Shown piece by piece: positions 19,382-28,888 of a DNA stretch of 64,000 nt. Both the position numbers and the translations under genes were made by a program. This DNA comes from Chrysochromulina tobinii (taxonomy: Eukaryota > Haptophyta > Prymnesiales > Chrysochromulinaceae). The DNA is taken from contig JWZX01003352.1 in the NCBI GenBank assembly GCA_001275005.1, forward strand, positions 1 through 64,000, in the 5' to 3' direction. Within the stretch, counting starts at the first letter, position 1, and each line of letters begins with the position of its first letter. Under the pieces are notes generated by a model. That model searched no databases. It saw nothing but the letters and a program-made list of their open reading frames with translations, and was not told the DNA's origin.

Positions 19382-21179
19382 ATGGCTCGGTGTAGGGTTA
19401 TCCTCGGCGTCGCGGCGCTCTTGGCGGTCACGTGCGTTGTTGGTCTGTTACCAGCTGGCGTTGCTGTATGCAGGCTCACTTCTGAAGCAGTAGTGCGTCA
19501 AGGTCGCAGCAGATGGCCGATTTCCACCGTGCCGCTGCAACGCCGCTCTCACATGCTGAGGGCAAAGGCCGCTGCCGAGTCGTCGGGCGCGAGCACAGAG
19601 GCTCAAACAGCCGACCTGATCCGCTTTATCGTACCGACACTGGCCGCCTTGCTCTCTTCGGAGGTGATGAGTGTCGTCGACACCGCCGTCGTGGGCTCGT
19701 GCTCCGCCACAGAGCTTGCCGCGCTTGGCCCGGCAACAATGCTGGTTGACAGCTCGGCGTATCTCTTCTTCTGGCTCAATGTCGCAACCACGTCGCTCTT
19801 CGCGACCGCGCTTGCGGCTGGCGACCAGAACGAGGCCTTCAGCACGCTGAGCGACGCCTTGTATGTCGCGCTCCTCTGCGGCCTCGGCGTGAGCGTGTTC
19901 ATCGCGTGCCTCGGACCAGCCACGCTGCAGCTCATCTGCGCCTCGGCACTCGAGGTGGTGCCAGCGGCGACCAGGTACCTTCGGATACGCATGTTCGGCT
20001 ACCCCGCCTTTCTGGTCGGTCTCGTGCTCCAGGCTGCATGCCTCGGTGCAAAGGACTCTCTTTCGCCGCTGCTCGTGCTGCTTGTGTGCGGCGCACTGAA
20101 CCTCGGGCTCGACCTCGTGCTGGTGAGAAGCTGCGGCATGGGCATCGGCGGCGCGGCCATCGCGACCCTCGCAGCCCAACTTCTGCAGACGGCCCTACTC
20201 GCCTACGTGGTACAGCGCAAGAAACGCCGAGGGGTCGCCGCCGCCGCCGCGGTCGCCACCTCTGCCTCTCCTGTGTTGGCTTCACAAGGGCCGCAATGGT
20301 TGCTGTTGCGTGGACGGCCCTCGCTCCCACGCATCCGCACCTTCCTTGCCTTCGCCGGCCCGATGGCCCTCGTCCTCATGGGAAAGATCGCTTGCTATAA
20401 CTCGATGACTTGTGCGGACCGCTGGGCTTCGAACCCTTCGCACCCTACCCTTCCCCCGTCGGGCGCGCTCTGTCGGGCGCTAACCTTGATCCGCGGACGG
20501 AATATGCCCTTGCTCACTCTGAACGGGCGCACGTTCGATTCGAACCCTCGCAGTGGCCGCCTCTACGGGCGTCGCGTCGCTTGCCGCGCACCAGGTGCTC
20601 AACTCCATCTTCTTTGTTGGCTGCAAGTACGGAGACGCGATCTCACAGACGAGCCAGGCGTTCTTGCCAGCATGCTTCCCCAGTGGCGCGGCCACAGGTC
20701 TCCAAGGGTCCGGATCCCCCACCAAGGCGTCGACGGCCGTGCTCCCTCCCGCCGCTGCGCGGCGGCTGAGCCGGCGCCTGCTGCGCCTTTCCATCTCTAT
20801 GGGCGCCTTCGTCTCCACCGCCGCATACCTCGTCACCACGCGCCTGTCCACACTATTCACTTCAGATGTGTCGGTGACCGCGCAAGTGCTGCGCTGTGCG
20901 TCGCTCCTGTTTGTGGCGCTGCTATTGCACCCGCCAACGATGGCCTCCGAGGGCCTCCTCATCGGATCGCTCGAGGTGCGCTTCCTCGCCAAGTCCTATG
21001 CGGCGAACGTGGCTATCTTCCTCACGGCGCTGTATGTGGTCAGCAAGCGGCAGCTGGGGCTATTGGCCGTGTGGGCGACGCTGGCCATGTTCCAGCTTGT
21101 GCGCCTCGGCACCTTCACGATGCGCCTCAAGCGCACGCGCCTCGCCTTCGCCGGGGCTGGCGTGAAGGACGACAACTGA
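19382..21179 (+). CDS. MATE-family efflux transporter, two exons
   Basis: Exons 19382-20411 and 20554-21179 join to 551 residues. The intron has GTGCGG and CGCAG ends; the split codon gives MTLAASTGVASLAAHQVLNS, matching the MATE motif around LAAHQV. Other hallmarks are VMSVVDTAVVG near the first membrane span, then AALGPATMLVDS and SGAATGLQGSG. About twelve hydrophobic segments are visible. The first 30 residues are a strong signal peptide, followed by a Ser/Arg-rich stretch (RRSHMLRAKAAAESS) that suits import into a complex plastid, as for plant EDS5-like MATE proteins. The substrate is unknown. The intron lacks flanking direct repeats. Confidence 0.8.
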
Positions 21180-21431
21180 TAACATGTAAAGCAGCATGGG
21201 ATGGAACATACACCAAACATGTGGCAATCGGAAGGCATGTCCGAAGAGCAGAGCTCCAGAGAGAGAAAGAGTGCCAGAAGTGCTTTCTCATACATTGTAC
21301 TGATGCATGCATACATGTAAACATGAGAAACGCACACCAAAAGAGTGTTTTCCACACCTTTCGAGGAGCTTTTTCGATGCGTGTTTGGCGTCGCAAAAAG
21401 GCACGGCGGCAGGTGCGCGCCGCGCCGTAAG

Positions 21432-24400
21432 ATGAATCCGACGCGGGGGCGCACAACCCGAACGCCGGGTGGCACCGGCGGGCGAATAAAGGCAAGAGAG
21501 GTCGGCGACCTAAGCAAGCAAACGACTCCAACGTCGAGCTTCCTGCGCGTAAAGATCACCCGCGACAGCAAGCCAACGACGCCAGAGTCGAGCTTCCGCA
21601 CTAGACCGACGCGCTCACCAGTGTCACCATCATCTGCCTTGCTCTCGAAGGGCCGGACGTCCCTCGAGCCCGTCTCCGAGGAGGGCAATAGCGCGAGTCA
21701 TGAATGGTCTGGGCTCTCGGGGTTCTCGGGCAGCCGTTCGGCTTCGCCTGGCTCGGAGACCCACACGAATAATGGGTGCTACCTCTCGCCGGCGAGCCTC
21801 CGGCCCCTCGCCGCTGCGCTCGAGGCGGCTCTGGACGCGCCGGATGCGGACCGCGTGATGGAGATGGCTCACGTTCAAATGGAAGCAGCTCTGCATCGTG
21901 AGGTGGATCGCGCGAAGCGTATCGAGCTGGCGTCGCTCCGCGAATTCGCTCAGCGTAAGACCTTCGCGGCCAAGGAGGAGGCCACACGCCACGTTGAAGC
22001 AACGTACAAGCGCATCCTGACCGAGCAGAGGGCCATTCGCGAGGAGCTCGAAGCGGAACTCGCGAGCGTGCGGGCCATCGCTGCGAATGTGACCGAGGCA
22101 CAGGCGGCCGTTGAAAAGGCACGGCTCGAGGCGCAGGAGGCGCGCGACGAGAAGCTCGCGATGAAGCAGGTCGCATCTGCGCTGGCGGCGCGTGCACGCG
22201 AGGTCCTCTCGTCACACCAGGAAGGTCTGAACGCGGTTCGTCAATATAGCGATTCGCTCGAGACTGCGCTTCTGCAGGTCGAGGATGAAAAGACGGCGAT
22301 GGTCCAGGGCGCGGCCGCAGTGACGGCGACCGAGGTGGCCGCCGTAGGAATGCTTGCCTCCAGAAAGATCGCCGAGCAGCGCATGGCGTCGCTGCAGGCC
22401 ATCCTGAAGGCCGAGGAGCAGACACGCGCCGCACAGCTCGAGGCCGAGCTCTTGCGTTGCGAGGTGGCCAAGGCTGCTTCGTTCGCGGCCGACGCGGAGG
22501 CGGCACGCTTCGAGTCGCTCGCGCTGCTCGAGGCGTCCAAATCCAAGGAGGCCGTGTTGCAGATTACGAGCGATGCGGAGCGGCGCGTGGAGCGGGCCCA
22601 GAAGGACTTTGAGCTCAGCCGAGCTGACTTTCAAATGCGTTTGGACGCAGAGCGGCGACTATCAGCTTGTGGGTTGCGCGAGGCCGAGGCGCAAGTCCGA
22701 GCCGCGCTGGCCGAGGGGAGCGCGGCAACGGCGGCGGCGGCCGCCAAGGAAGCTGAGACGAAGAGCACGGTCTTGGCGGAGCGTGCGACGACAGAGAGAG
22801 AGCGGCGCGAGGTGGAGAGAGCGAAGTGGGAGATCGCGTCGCGTATCGAGGCAGTCACCACCGCGGCGCGCATCAATCGTGAGGCAGCGGCCGCGCGTGC
22901 CGCAGCTACGCTCGAGCGCACGAACACGGAGGCTGGGGCGCGCGCGACGGCCGCGGCGGCGCAGTCGGAGGCAAGGCTGGAGTACGCACGCGTGGAGGCG
23001 AAGACGTTACTGGAGGCGGAGCGCGCGATCGATCGGTTTGGAGTGGCGTCGTCGGAGGCCAGGCACGAGCTCTTACGGCAGGCGGCCGAGGCAGAGGCGT
23101 CGGCCAAGCTCGCTGCCAGGCTGGCGGAGGCGGACGCGAGCCAAAAGGCGGCCAAGGCTGGGGCTGAGGCCCGCCACGAGTGGTCTACGACTATCCTCAA
23201 GGCGGCGCGACACGAGGCGGCCGCCGCCTTGAAGGTGGCTGAAGTGTTCGAGAGCACCTTGCAAGCGACGGGCAACGCCAAGCTTGGGGCGGAGAAGAAG
23301 ATTTCCGAGACGCGCGGCATCTACAAGCAGGCGCGCGACGACGCCGAGGCACTCAAGAATGAGGCGACGGAGAAGCTACGGCTGATGACGGAGCAGATTC
23401 GTAAAGCGCTCAAGACCGAGGAGTCCGAGGTGGCCATCATCGGCGCAAAGGCACAGGAGGTCGCGAAGCAGTTTGCGGCCTCCCAGCTCGCTCTTGAGAC
23501 GAAGCGCGCGGCCGAGGTGCGTGAGGTGGAGCAGGCGCGCGACGCGGCGCTCTTGCACGCGGCCGCGGCGCTCCGGATGCGCACAGAGGCGACGGACGCA
23601 GAGTGCAATGCGCTCTGTGAGCAGGCACTAGCCAAGTGGCACGCAGCCAACGCAGAGGCGGAAGAGATGGAGAGCGCTGCGGTGGCAACCATGGCACTCG
23701 CCAGTGCCTCCAGCGGCGGCGCCGAGGCAGATGATGGTGCTGCCGTGGCCTCTGAGATCGTCACGATGGCAGCGCATGCCGCCGAGGCAGCCACTGCCAA
23801 GGCCAAGGCGGCGGCTGCGCTCGTCACGGCGCTCGAAGAAGTGGGCACGGCGCAGGCGGCGAGGGACCGGGCCTCGAGGGACCGTCAGATGGAGCAAGCT
23901 GCCATCAAGGCGAGCCTCGACGCTGCAGCGAAGAAGGCCGAGGCAGATCGGGAGGAGATCTATAGATCACTGCAAGCGGAAGCGACCGATGCGGACCATG
24001 TGCGTTCGCAGCAGGGGAGGCGATTCGAGGAGCAACGCAGGATGGCGAGCTCCGCAGCCCGCGAGAAGAGACAACTCATGGAGGCAGCTGTAGAGAGCGC
24101 ATCGCAGGCGCAGGCGCATGCCGCCGTTGCTGCGCGTGAAGCCAAGGTGCGGATGCAGGAGGATATGGCCCGGATCGAACAGCAACAAGCCAAGGAGGCA
24201 GCTAACCTCGAGGCCGCGCAGAAGGAGCTCGCTCGTGTGCAGGAGGTCGCACGGCAGGCGGCCGAGGCAGCGCTGGAGCGCAAGCGCATGATGGCGCGCA
24301 AGGTTGAGGCGGAGGTGCAGCGCCGGCGGGTAGAGCAAGCGAGGGCGGTGCAGCAAGAGGAGGCGATTGGGCGGCGGCGCGGCGGGCGCGTCTTTCTCGA

Positions 24401-24434
24401 CTCGATGCACAATAACTCGGCGCTCAACGTCTAA
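21432..24434 (+). CDS. Large Ala/Glu-rich coiled-coil protein
   Basis: This is a 1000-residue single-exon protein from ATG 21432 (MNPTRGRTTRTPGG). Residues 1-145 are a basic, Ser/Thr/Pro-rich disordered head containing two related blocks (TTPTSSFLRVKITRDSKPTTPESSF). From about residue 150 to the end it is an almost unbroken alpha-helical coiled coil, very rich in Ala, Glu, Arg and Lys (ERATTERERREVERAKWE is typical). This is the profile of striated-fibre, rootlet or other cytoskeletal filament proteins. Low sequence complexity prevents naming a family. Codon structure is strong throughout. Confidence 0.7.
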   Translation: MNPTRGRTTRTPGGTGGRIKAREVGDLSKQTTPTSSFLRVKITRDSKPTTPESSFRTRPTRSPVSPSSALLSKGRTSLEPVSEEGNSASHEWSGLSGFSGSRSASPGSETHTNNGCYLSPASLRPLAAALEAALDAPDADRVMEMAHVQMEAALHREVDRAKRIELASLREFAQRKTFAAKEEATRHVEATYKRILTEQRAIREELEAELASVRAIAANVTEAQAAVEKARLEAQEARDEKLAMKQVASALAARAREVLSSHQEGLNAVRQYSDSLETALLQVEDEKTAMVQGAAAVTATEVAAVGMLASRKIAEQRMASLQAILKAEEQTRAAQLEAELLRCEVAKAASFAADAEAARFESLALLEASKSKEAVLQITSDAERRVERAQKDFELSRADFQMRLDAERRLSACGLREAEAQVRAALAEGSAATAAAAAKEAETKSTVLAERATTERERREVERAKWEIASRIEAVTTAARINREAAAARAAATLERTNTEAGARATAAAAQSEARLEYARVEAKTLLEAERAIDRFGVASSEARHELLRQAAEAEASAKLAARLAEADASQKAAKAGAEARHEWSTTILKAARHEAAAALKVAEVFESTLQATGNAKLGAEKKISETRGIYKQARDDAEALKNEATEKLRLMTEQIRKALKTEESEVAIIGAKAQEVAKQFAASQLALETKRAAEVREVEQARDAALLHAAAALRMRTEATDAECNALCEQALAKWHAANAEAEEMESAAVATMALASASSGGAEADDGAAVASEIVTMAAHAAEAATAKAKAAAALVTALEEVGTAQAARDRASRDRQMEQAAIKASLDAAAKKAEADREEIYRSLQAEATDADHVRSQQGRRFEEQRRMASSAAREKRQLMEAAVESASQAQAHAAVAAREAKVRMQEDMARIEQQQAKEAANLEAAQKELARVQEVARQAAEAALERKRMMARKVEAEVQRRRVEQARAVQQEEAIGRRRGGRVFLDSMHNNSALNV

Positions 24435-24770
24435 AGGCGTGAGCGCGAGCGCGCAAACTTTGGTAAGGGCTTAGGTTAGACCCGAGCCCCTTAACTCTCA
24501 ACTTAGGCAACAGCAGCGGGGCTCGTGCCATCGATGGCTCGTGCGCACGGGTATTCCGTTATCTCGCCGATGGTTGATCATGAGCAGCCGCGAAGGGCGC
24601 CGCCGCGCCAGAGCGCGCACGGCGAGCAGTTAAGTCTGGAAGGTTTTCCCTTCGCTTAGGTTCAGGTTAACGTATCCGACTACAAGGTGGTCACGGAGTA
24701 AAACCCGAGTCTAAAGTCTATAAAGCGGAGCAACCGCTCGAGCGCGGCACGGGTGCAGCCGTCGGGCAAG
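24435..24770. other. Convergent 3' region, no gene
   Basis: Short direct repeats of TTAGGTTA and CTTAGG type occur between the two convergent genes. Nothing coding is supported. Confidence 0.4.
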
Positions 24771-26147
24771 CTACCCGCGTTTGTACAGCACAGCTCGGTG
24801 CACAGGCCGCCCCTCAAGCTGATGGGTGCGCTCTGTCTCCGAAGCCCACGGCATCGACCGGCTCGCCTGCCAGATGGCGCCGTCGGCGTGCTCTCCACCG
24901 GCTGCCCTCCAGAGTTGCTGTCGTCGCGGGAGCGTGATCGAAGCCGCGAGCGCTGCGCCGCCCGTACCGCCCGCGCCGCCCGTGCCGCCCGCGCCGTTGG
25001 CGGCCGGTTCGAGGTCGTTCGCGCGCGCGTTCCGGAGGAGCGTGAGGGCGACATCCTCAACATTCGAGGCCAAGAAGAGCTGCCCGCCAGGCGCGAGGAT
25101 CTCCGCGATCTCCGCGAAGATGGCCGCATGGCCGAGGAAGGAGGGATCCGCCACTGTGGTGGGCAGCTGCGCGTTACCGCTCGCGAGCGTGGGAGGAACG
25201 GGGGCGGTTGGAGCGGCGGCCGGCTCGCCCACCGCTGCGTTCTTTCCCGAGGAGGCCGAGTCCACATCAGAGTCCACATCGGCATCGGCCTGCTGCTGCA
25301 GCTGCGCGTACGGCGTGGGGCACGAGAGGATGACGCGGTGGCAGCCGCCTGGGTAGCGCCGCGCTGCCCGGAGTACCGCGCGCACGTCGGCACGCACGAA
25401 ATGGCAATGATCCGTGGCGCCCCAGCGAGCACTGACGCCGCGTGCGAAGGCGACGCCTGCACCCGAAAGGTCACACCCAAGAACATTGTCTCCAGCCCAG
25501 GCAGCGGACGATGCGTAGACCAGCGGGCCGCAGCCGAAGCCGCAGCCCAGGTCTATGGTGAGCGGACGGGACGGGTCGCCAAAGAGGGCGTCCAGACGTT
25601 CTTCCGAGGCGCTCGAGCCCCAGTCAGTGTCGAACAAGCCCTCGGCGCTCGCACTCGCCTGCTTGGTAAGCCGAGCAGAGGCGCGAAAGACCCAGCGCGC
25701 CGCGGCCTCAGAGGTCGCGAGCGAAAAGTTGCCACTTCCGAGCGCGCTAGCCACGTCCATAAAGCCAGACTCCGCACGCTCGCTGAGAATCTCGCCAAGC
25801 AAGTCAAAGAGTCCCAGGGGGGAGCGGCAGCCAGCGGCGGCGGCTCGCTCGCCTAGCTGGGCGAGGGTCACCGAGGTGCACGACCGCCTTCGGCCCCATT
25901 TTCTGACCTCCGATGTCGCGTGCTCGGTGAGCTCAGAGAAGAGCCATGGATCCTGAGCGCCGGCAAGTGCCAAGTTGAGAGCGGCATCAACAGGCTTGCG
26001 CCCGCGCAGGTCAGCCTCGATGCACCGCCTCGGCATGCGCAGGCGCGCATCGATAGCAGCTACAGCCTCATCACGCGTGACGATGTCCGCATCGGCGGCC
26101 GCGGCGCGAGCGTGGTTGGACAGATCGAGCAGTGAGATGTATGTCAT
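24771..26147 (-). CDS. TrmB-like methyltransferase
   Basis: This is a 458-residue protein from ATG 26147. The C-terminal half has a Rossmann methyltransferase core: TIDLGCGFGCGPLVYA (SAM loop), LGCDLSGAGVAFARG, CHFVRADVRAVLR, then VILSCPTPYAQL at the catalytic strand. EILAPGGQLFLASNVEDVAL and the ending LEGRPVHRAVLYKR resemble the last strands of the tRNA guanine-N7 methyltransferase (TrmB) fold. The usual DPWPK motif is replaced by SCPTPY, so it may methylate something else. A low-complexity Asp/Ser/Ala/Pro insertion follows the catalytic strand, and a Gly/Ala block lies near residue 390. The N-terminal 190 residues are helical and specific to this protein. Confidence 0.65.
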   Translation of the reverse strand: MTYISLLDLSNHARAAAADADIVTRDEAVAAIDARLRMPRRCIEADLRGRKPVDAALNLALAGAQDPWLFSELTEHATSEVRKWGRRRSCTSVTLAQLGERAAAAGCRSPLGLFDLLGEILSERAESGFMDVASALGSGNFSLATSEAAARWVFRASARLTKQASASAEGLFDTDWGSSASEERLDALFGDPSRPLTIDLGCGFGCGPLVYASSAAWAGDNVLGCDLSGAGVAFARGVSARWGATDHCHFVRADVRAVLRAARRYPGGCHRVILSCPTPYAQLQQQADADVDSDVDSASSGKNAAVGEPAAAPTAPVPPTLASGNAQLPTTVADPSFLGHAAIFAEIAEILAPGGQLFLASNVEDVALTLLRNARANDLEPAANGAGGTGGAGGTGGAALAASITLPRRQQLWRAAGGEHADGAIWQASRSMPWASETERTHQLEGRPVHRAVLYKRG

Positions 26148-26366
26148 GTTGGTTCAACTCTGGCGACGCGTTGCGGACCCAGGGGTCGTCACGAGAGCGG
26201 AAATCGAATTCTAAGTTTGGAAAACTTCGACGAACGACCGATCCACGGCTCTCCCCGGCGAGAGACCGTGTGGGAGTCTGCCACGTGTTTCGAGATTTCA
26301 TGAAAATCTCGCGGGGCCCGGGGTCAAATACCTCATCAGGGCAAAAATAACCTCGCGGCAATTACG

Positions 26367-26618
26367 ATGTCGGAGAACCAGGGGCACGCCGTCGCCCTCG
26401 CCGCGTACACCGCGGGTCTGGCCTCGTGTTTCGGGATTTCGCACATAGCACCGATTCACAACTTCCTCCACCGCCACTCCCCCACCTTTTATCCGTACCT
26501 CAACGTGATTCTGCCGTGCGGGCGGGCAATCTTTCTCTTGCTCCTCGCCGAGAGAGGAGCAAGGATTTTCGAACAACAACAGCAGCAGCGGTTGCAGAGC
26601 GAGCAGCCGCAGCAGTGA
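26367..26618 (+). CDS. Putative small membrane protein
   Basis: This 83-residue frame from an ATG ends 4 bases before another in-frame ATG at 26623. It has a possible membrane segment (YLNVILPCGRAIFLLLLAE) and a Gln-rich tail (EQQQQQRLQSEQPQQ). The family is not recognised. It could be an independent micro-protein or an upstream frame of the hydrolase gene that follows. Confidence 0.4.
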   Translation: MSENQGHAVALAAYTAGLASCFGISHIAPIHNFLHRHSPTFYPYLNVILPCGRAIFLLLLAERGARIFEQQQQQRLQSEQPQQ

Positions 26619-26778
26619 GAGCATGGGAAGTATCCCACGCTCGACCGTGGAACTTTCCGCGCTCAGCTGCACAGCTACAATGCTCAGGTCACCGCGGTCA
26701 CCGCGGCCACTACGGCGTCTGCAACTGCCGGGGCCCTACAGCGAATTGCACGGCGCCGTGCGGCGAAAGTGGCTAGGA

Positions 26779-28659
26779 ATGGCCGCGGAAGCATTCGAAG
26801 ACATCGAGGCACAGATTCATTCTGGGCCTCGATGTCGGCTGCGGATTGCTGTGGCCGCGATTGCCGTCTTCGCTGCCTTTGTGGTAGTGTCGGCGGCCGT
26901 CTCCAGCGTCGCGAGTCTCTCACGTGTGGATGGCGTCGTGTTCGTGGCCGCGGCCGCCGCCAATGCTGCGAACGCGACATGCGCTCCGATCGTCGCCTTC
27001 GACCGGCCGCTGTTGTTGCGAACGCGTGCAGGCGATGTGCATACGATTTCCCCGCTACCGTCCGGGGGCTCAAGCGCCTACGAGTACGCGTACCAGCATG
27101 CGCTTCTGATGCTACCGCCCCCTTGCGTGCGCGCCCACCGACTGGTGCCGAATGTGGCCGAGCGGCCCGACCAGAAGACGCTCTGGGCGGGCCGGCTCTC
27201 GGAGCTGCCCGCAGCCCTCGGCCGCACCGCCCCGGGCGCTGGGGTCAGCACGCCTGCTCTGGAGGCGCTCGGCCTCTGTGGATGTGGCTTCGTCCTCTTT
27301 TTGCACGGCAGTGCCGGCCTCACGTATGACAATTGGCGGTATGTGACCATGATGGCTGCTGAGGGATTCGTGGTCCTCGCTCCCGATTCGATGGCGGCTC
27401 CGGCGGAGCTGCGGCTGCGGCATCGTGCGCTAGTACCTGACCTCGCTTCGTCACTCGCGCGCAACGACTCGCTGTACCGCTGGTGGTGCGACGACAACGT
27501 CTATGCCGATGCCGGCTGCACCTCGTTCACCGCGGGCAGCGCGGGCGGCGGCTGGCCCCTCTGCTACACGTCCAGTGCGGCGGAGATCCTCGCCTACCCG
27601 GATGCGTGGCGCTCGTACTATGCACGCGTCTTTGAGTTGAGAAGGCGCGAGGTGGATTGGGCCCTCCAACGCCTTGAGTCGGAGGCACCCACATGCTTCT
27701 GGGGGGCACGGCGCCTCATCCTGGCCGGCTCGAGCGAAGGGGCGATGGTGGCCGCGCGGCTGTTCCACGCGCGGCTCCACGCGCGGCTGAGCGGTCTACT
27801 GCTACTCCAGTGGTCGTGTGAGTCAAACTACTACGTGCCGTGTGCACGCGAGGCGGCCTTTTGTGAGGGAGCATGCCCGGCCAGCATGCCCGTGCTCGCC
27901 GTGATCGCGGAGCAAGATCCTTTCTTCTCGGCGACGAACGCGGACTCGATCGCCACAAAGGTCGCGCGAGCCCAGGGCTACTCGCTCACGGGCGACTGCG
28001 CGGCGCAGTTTGGGCGTCAGCGGCTGGAGCGCGCTGTGTCGATCGTCATTCCACAGCACGGCCTCGCGCAGCACGGACTCACTGAGGCTGTGCCGAACCT
28101 GATGCGGGCGCTGCTTGGCCAGTTCCTGAGCGCGCCCGAGCAGGTAGCCTCGATGGAGGTCGTCGGACCCGAGGCTGGGTTGTGCGCTCGAGAGGAGGAC
28201 GACGAGGAGGAGGAGGACGAGGCATCACCGATGCGACGGCGATGGAGTTGTGAGGAGATCGGGAACGAACCGTTACAGCCGCTGGTCAGCATCACGCCGT
28301 GCAGCTCCTGGCAGGGGGGCGGCAGGCGCACGAAGAGTATTATTCTGGGGGACCGCGCGTGGCCTGTGCGGTGTGACCCCTGTGGTGTCTTGTGTCTAGT
28401 TATCTCGAATCTCGAGGCGCGATCTCGTAACGATCTCGTCGCGTCCCACAGTGCGGGACCGGACACGCAAATGATCGGCGTATCCGATCCTATCCTATGC
28501 GGCGCGGGTACCGGGTTGGACGCGTCGGGGTGTCACGCTTCGCTTCTCTTCCGACTTCGTCTTTCTTCCTGCGTCAACCGCGCATGCATTCATTTCTTAA
28601 TTCTTATAGCGGCGCCCCGCACCCCCGCCGCGGTGACTGTGGTTCTGATATCCTCATGA
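26779..28659 (+). CDS. Membrane-anchored alpha/beta hydrolase
   Basis: This is a 626-residue protein from ATG 26779 (context GGAATGG); ATG 26623 is in the same frame and would add 52 residues. A signal anchor at about residues 20-45 (IAVAAIAVFAAFVVVSAAV) suggests a type II protein with a lumenal enzyme. The alpha/beta hydrolase core shows LFLHGSAG (oxyanion strand), GFVVLAPDSMA, the nucleophile elbow LILAGSSEGAMVAA, the acid region VLAVIAEQDPFF and a His in IPQHGLAQHG. This is a dienelactone-hydrolase-like layout with a plausible Ser-Asp-His triad. An acidic run (DDEEEEDE) follows. The last about 100 residues are Arg/Cys-rich and may include intron or read-through sequence. Confidence 0.65.
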   Translation: MAAEAFEDIEAQIHSGPRCRLRIAVAAIAVFAAFVVVSAAVSSVASLSRVDGVVFVAAAAANAANATCAPIVAFDRPLLLRTRAGDVHTISPLPSGGSSAYEYAYQHALLMLPPPCVRAHRLVPNVAERPDQKTLWAGRLSELPAALGRTAPGAGVSTPALEALGLCGCGFVLFLHGSAGLTYDNWRYVTMMAAEGFVVLAPDSMAAPAELRLRHRALVPDLASSLARNDSLYRWWCDDNVYADAGCTSFTAGSAGGGWPLCYTSSAAEILAYPDAWRSYYARVFELRRREVDWALQRLESEAPTCFWGARRLILAGSSEGAMVAARLFHARLHARLSGLLLLQWSCESNYYVPCAREAAFCEGACPASMPVLAVIAEQDPFFSATNADSIATKVARAQGYSLTGDCAAQFGRQRLERAVSIVIPQHGLAQHGLTEAVPNLMRALLGQFLSAPEQVASMEVVGPEAGLCAREEDDEEEEDEASPMRRRWSCEEIGNEPLQPLVSITPCSSWQGGGRRTKSIILGDRAWPVRCDPCGVLCLVISNLEARSRNDLVASHSAGPDTQMIGVSDPILCGAGTGLDASGCHASLLFRLRLSSCVNRACIHFLILIAAPRTPAAVTVVLISS

Positions 28660-28888
28660 AAGCGTGCCTCAACCCTCATATGTACAAAACTCAAAAGCGC
28701 ACTTGCATATGCAGCTGTTTGTGTCGACCCGTTTAAACAGACTCTGCGAATGTGGGTGTGTCTGGCCGAGAGGGGGCCTGAAACGAACGAACGAACGAGT
28801 GACCGCGTAAGAAGCCCCGGCGACGTGATCCAACACGTGATCCCCAGCTGAAGACGAACAACTCGAGCACCTGAACTCAGTTTCGCGA

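Noticed and set aside
20412-20553. tRNA-like T-loop words (GTTCGATTC, TTCGAACCC) in the MATE intron
   Set aside because: No matching acceptor, D or anticodon stems could be folded around them.
22573-23848. Arg/Ser-rich frames on both strands within the coiled-coil gene
   Set aside because: Shadows of Ala/Glu codons (GCG, GAG) in other frames.
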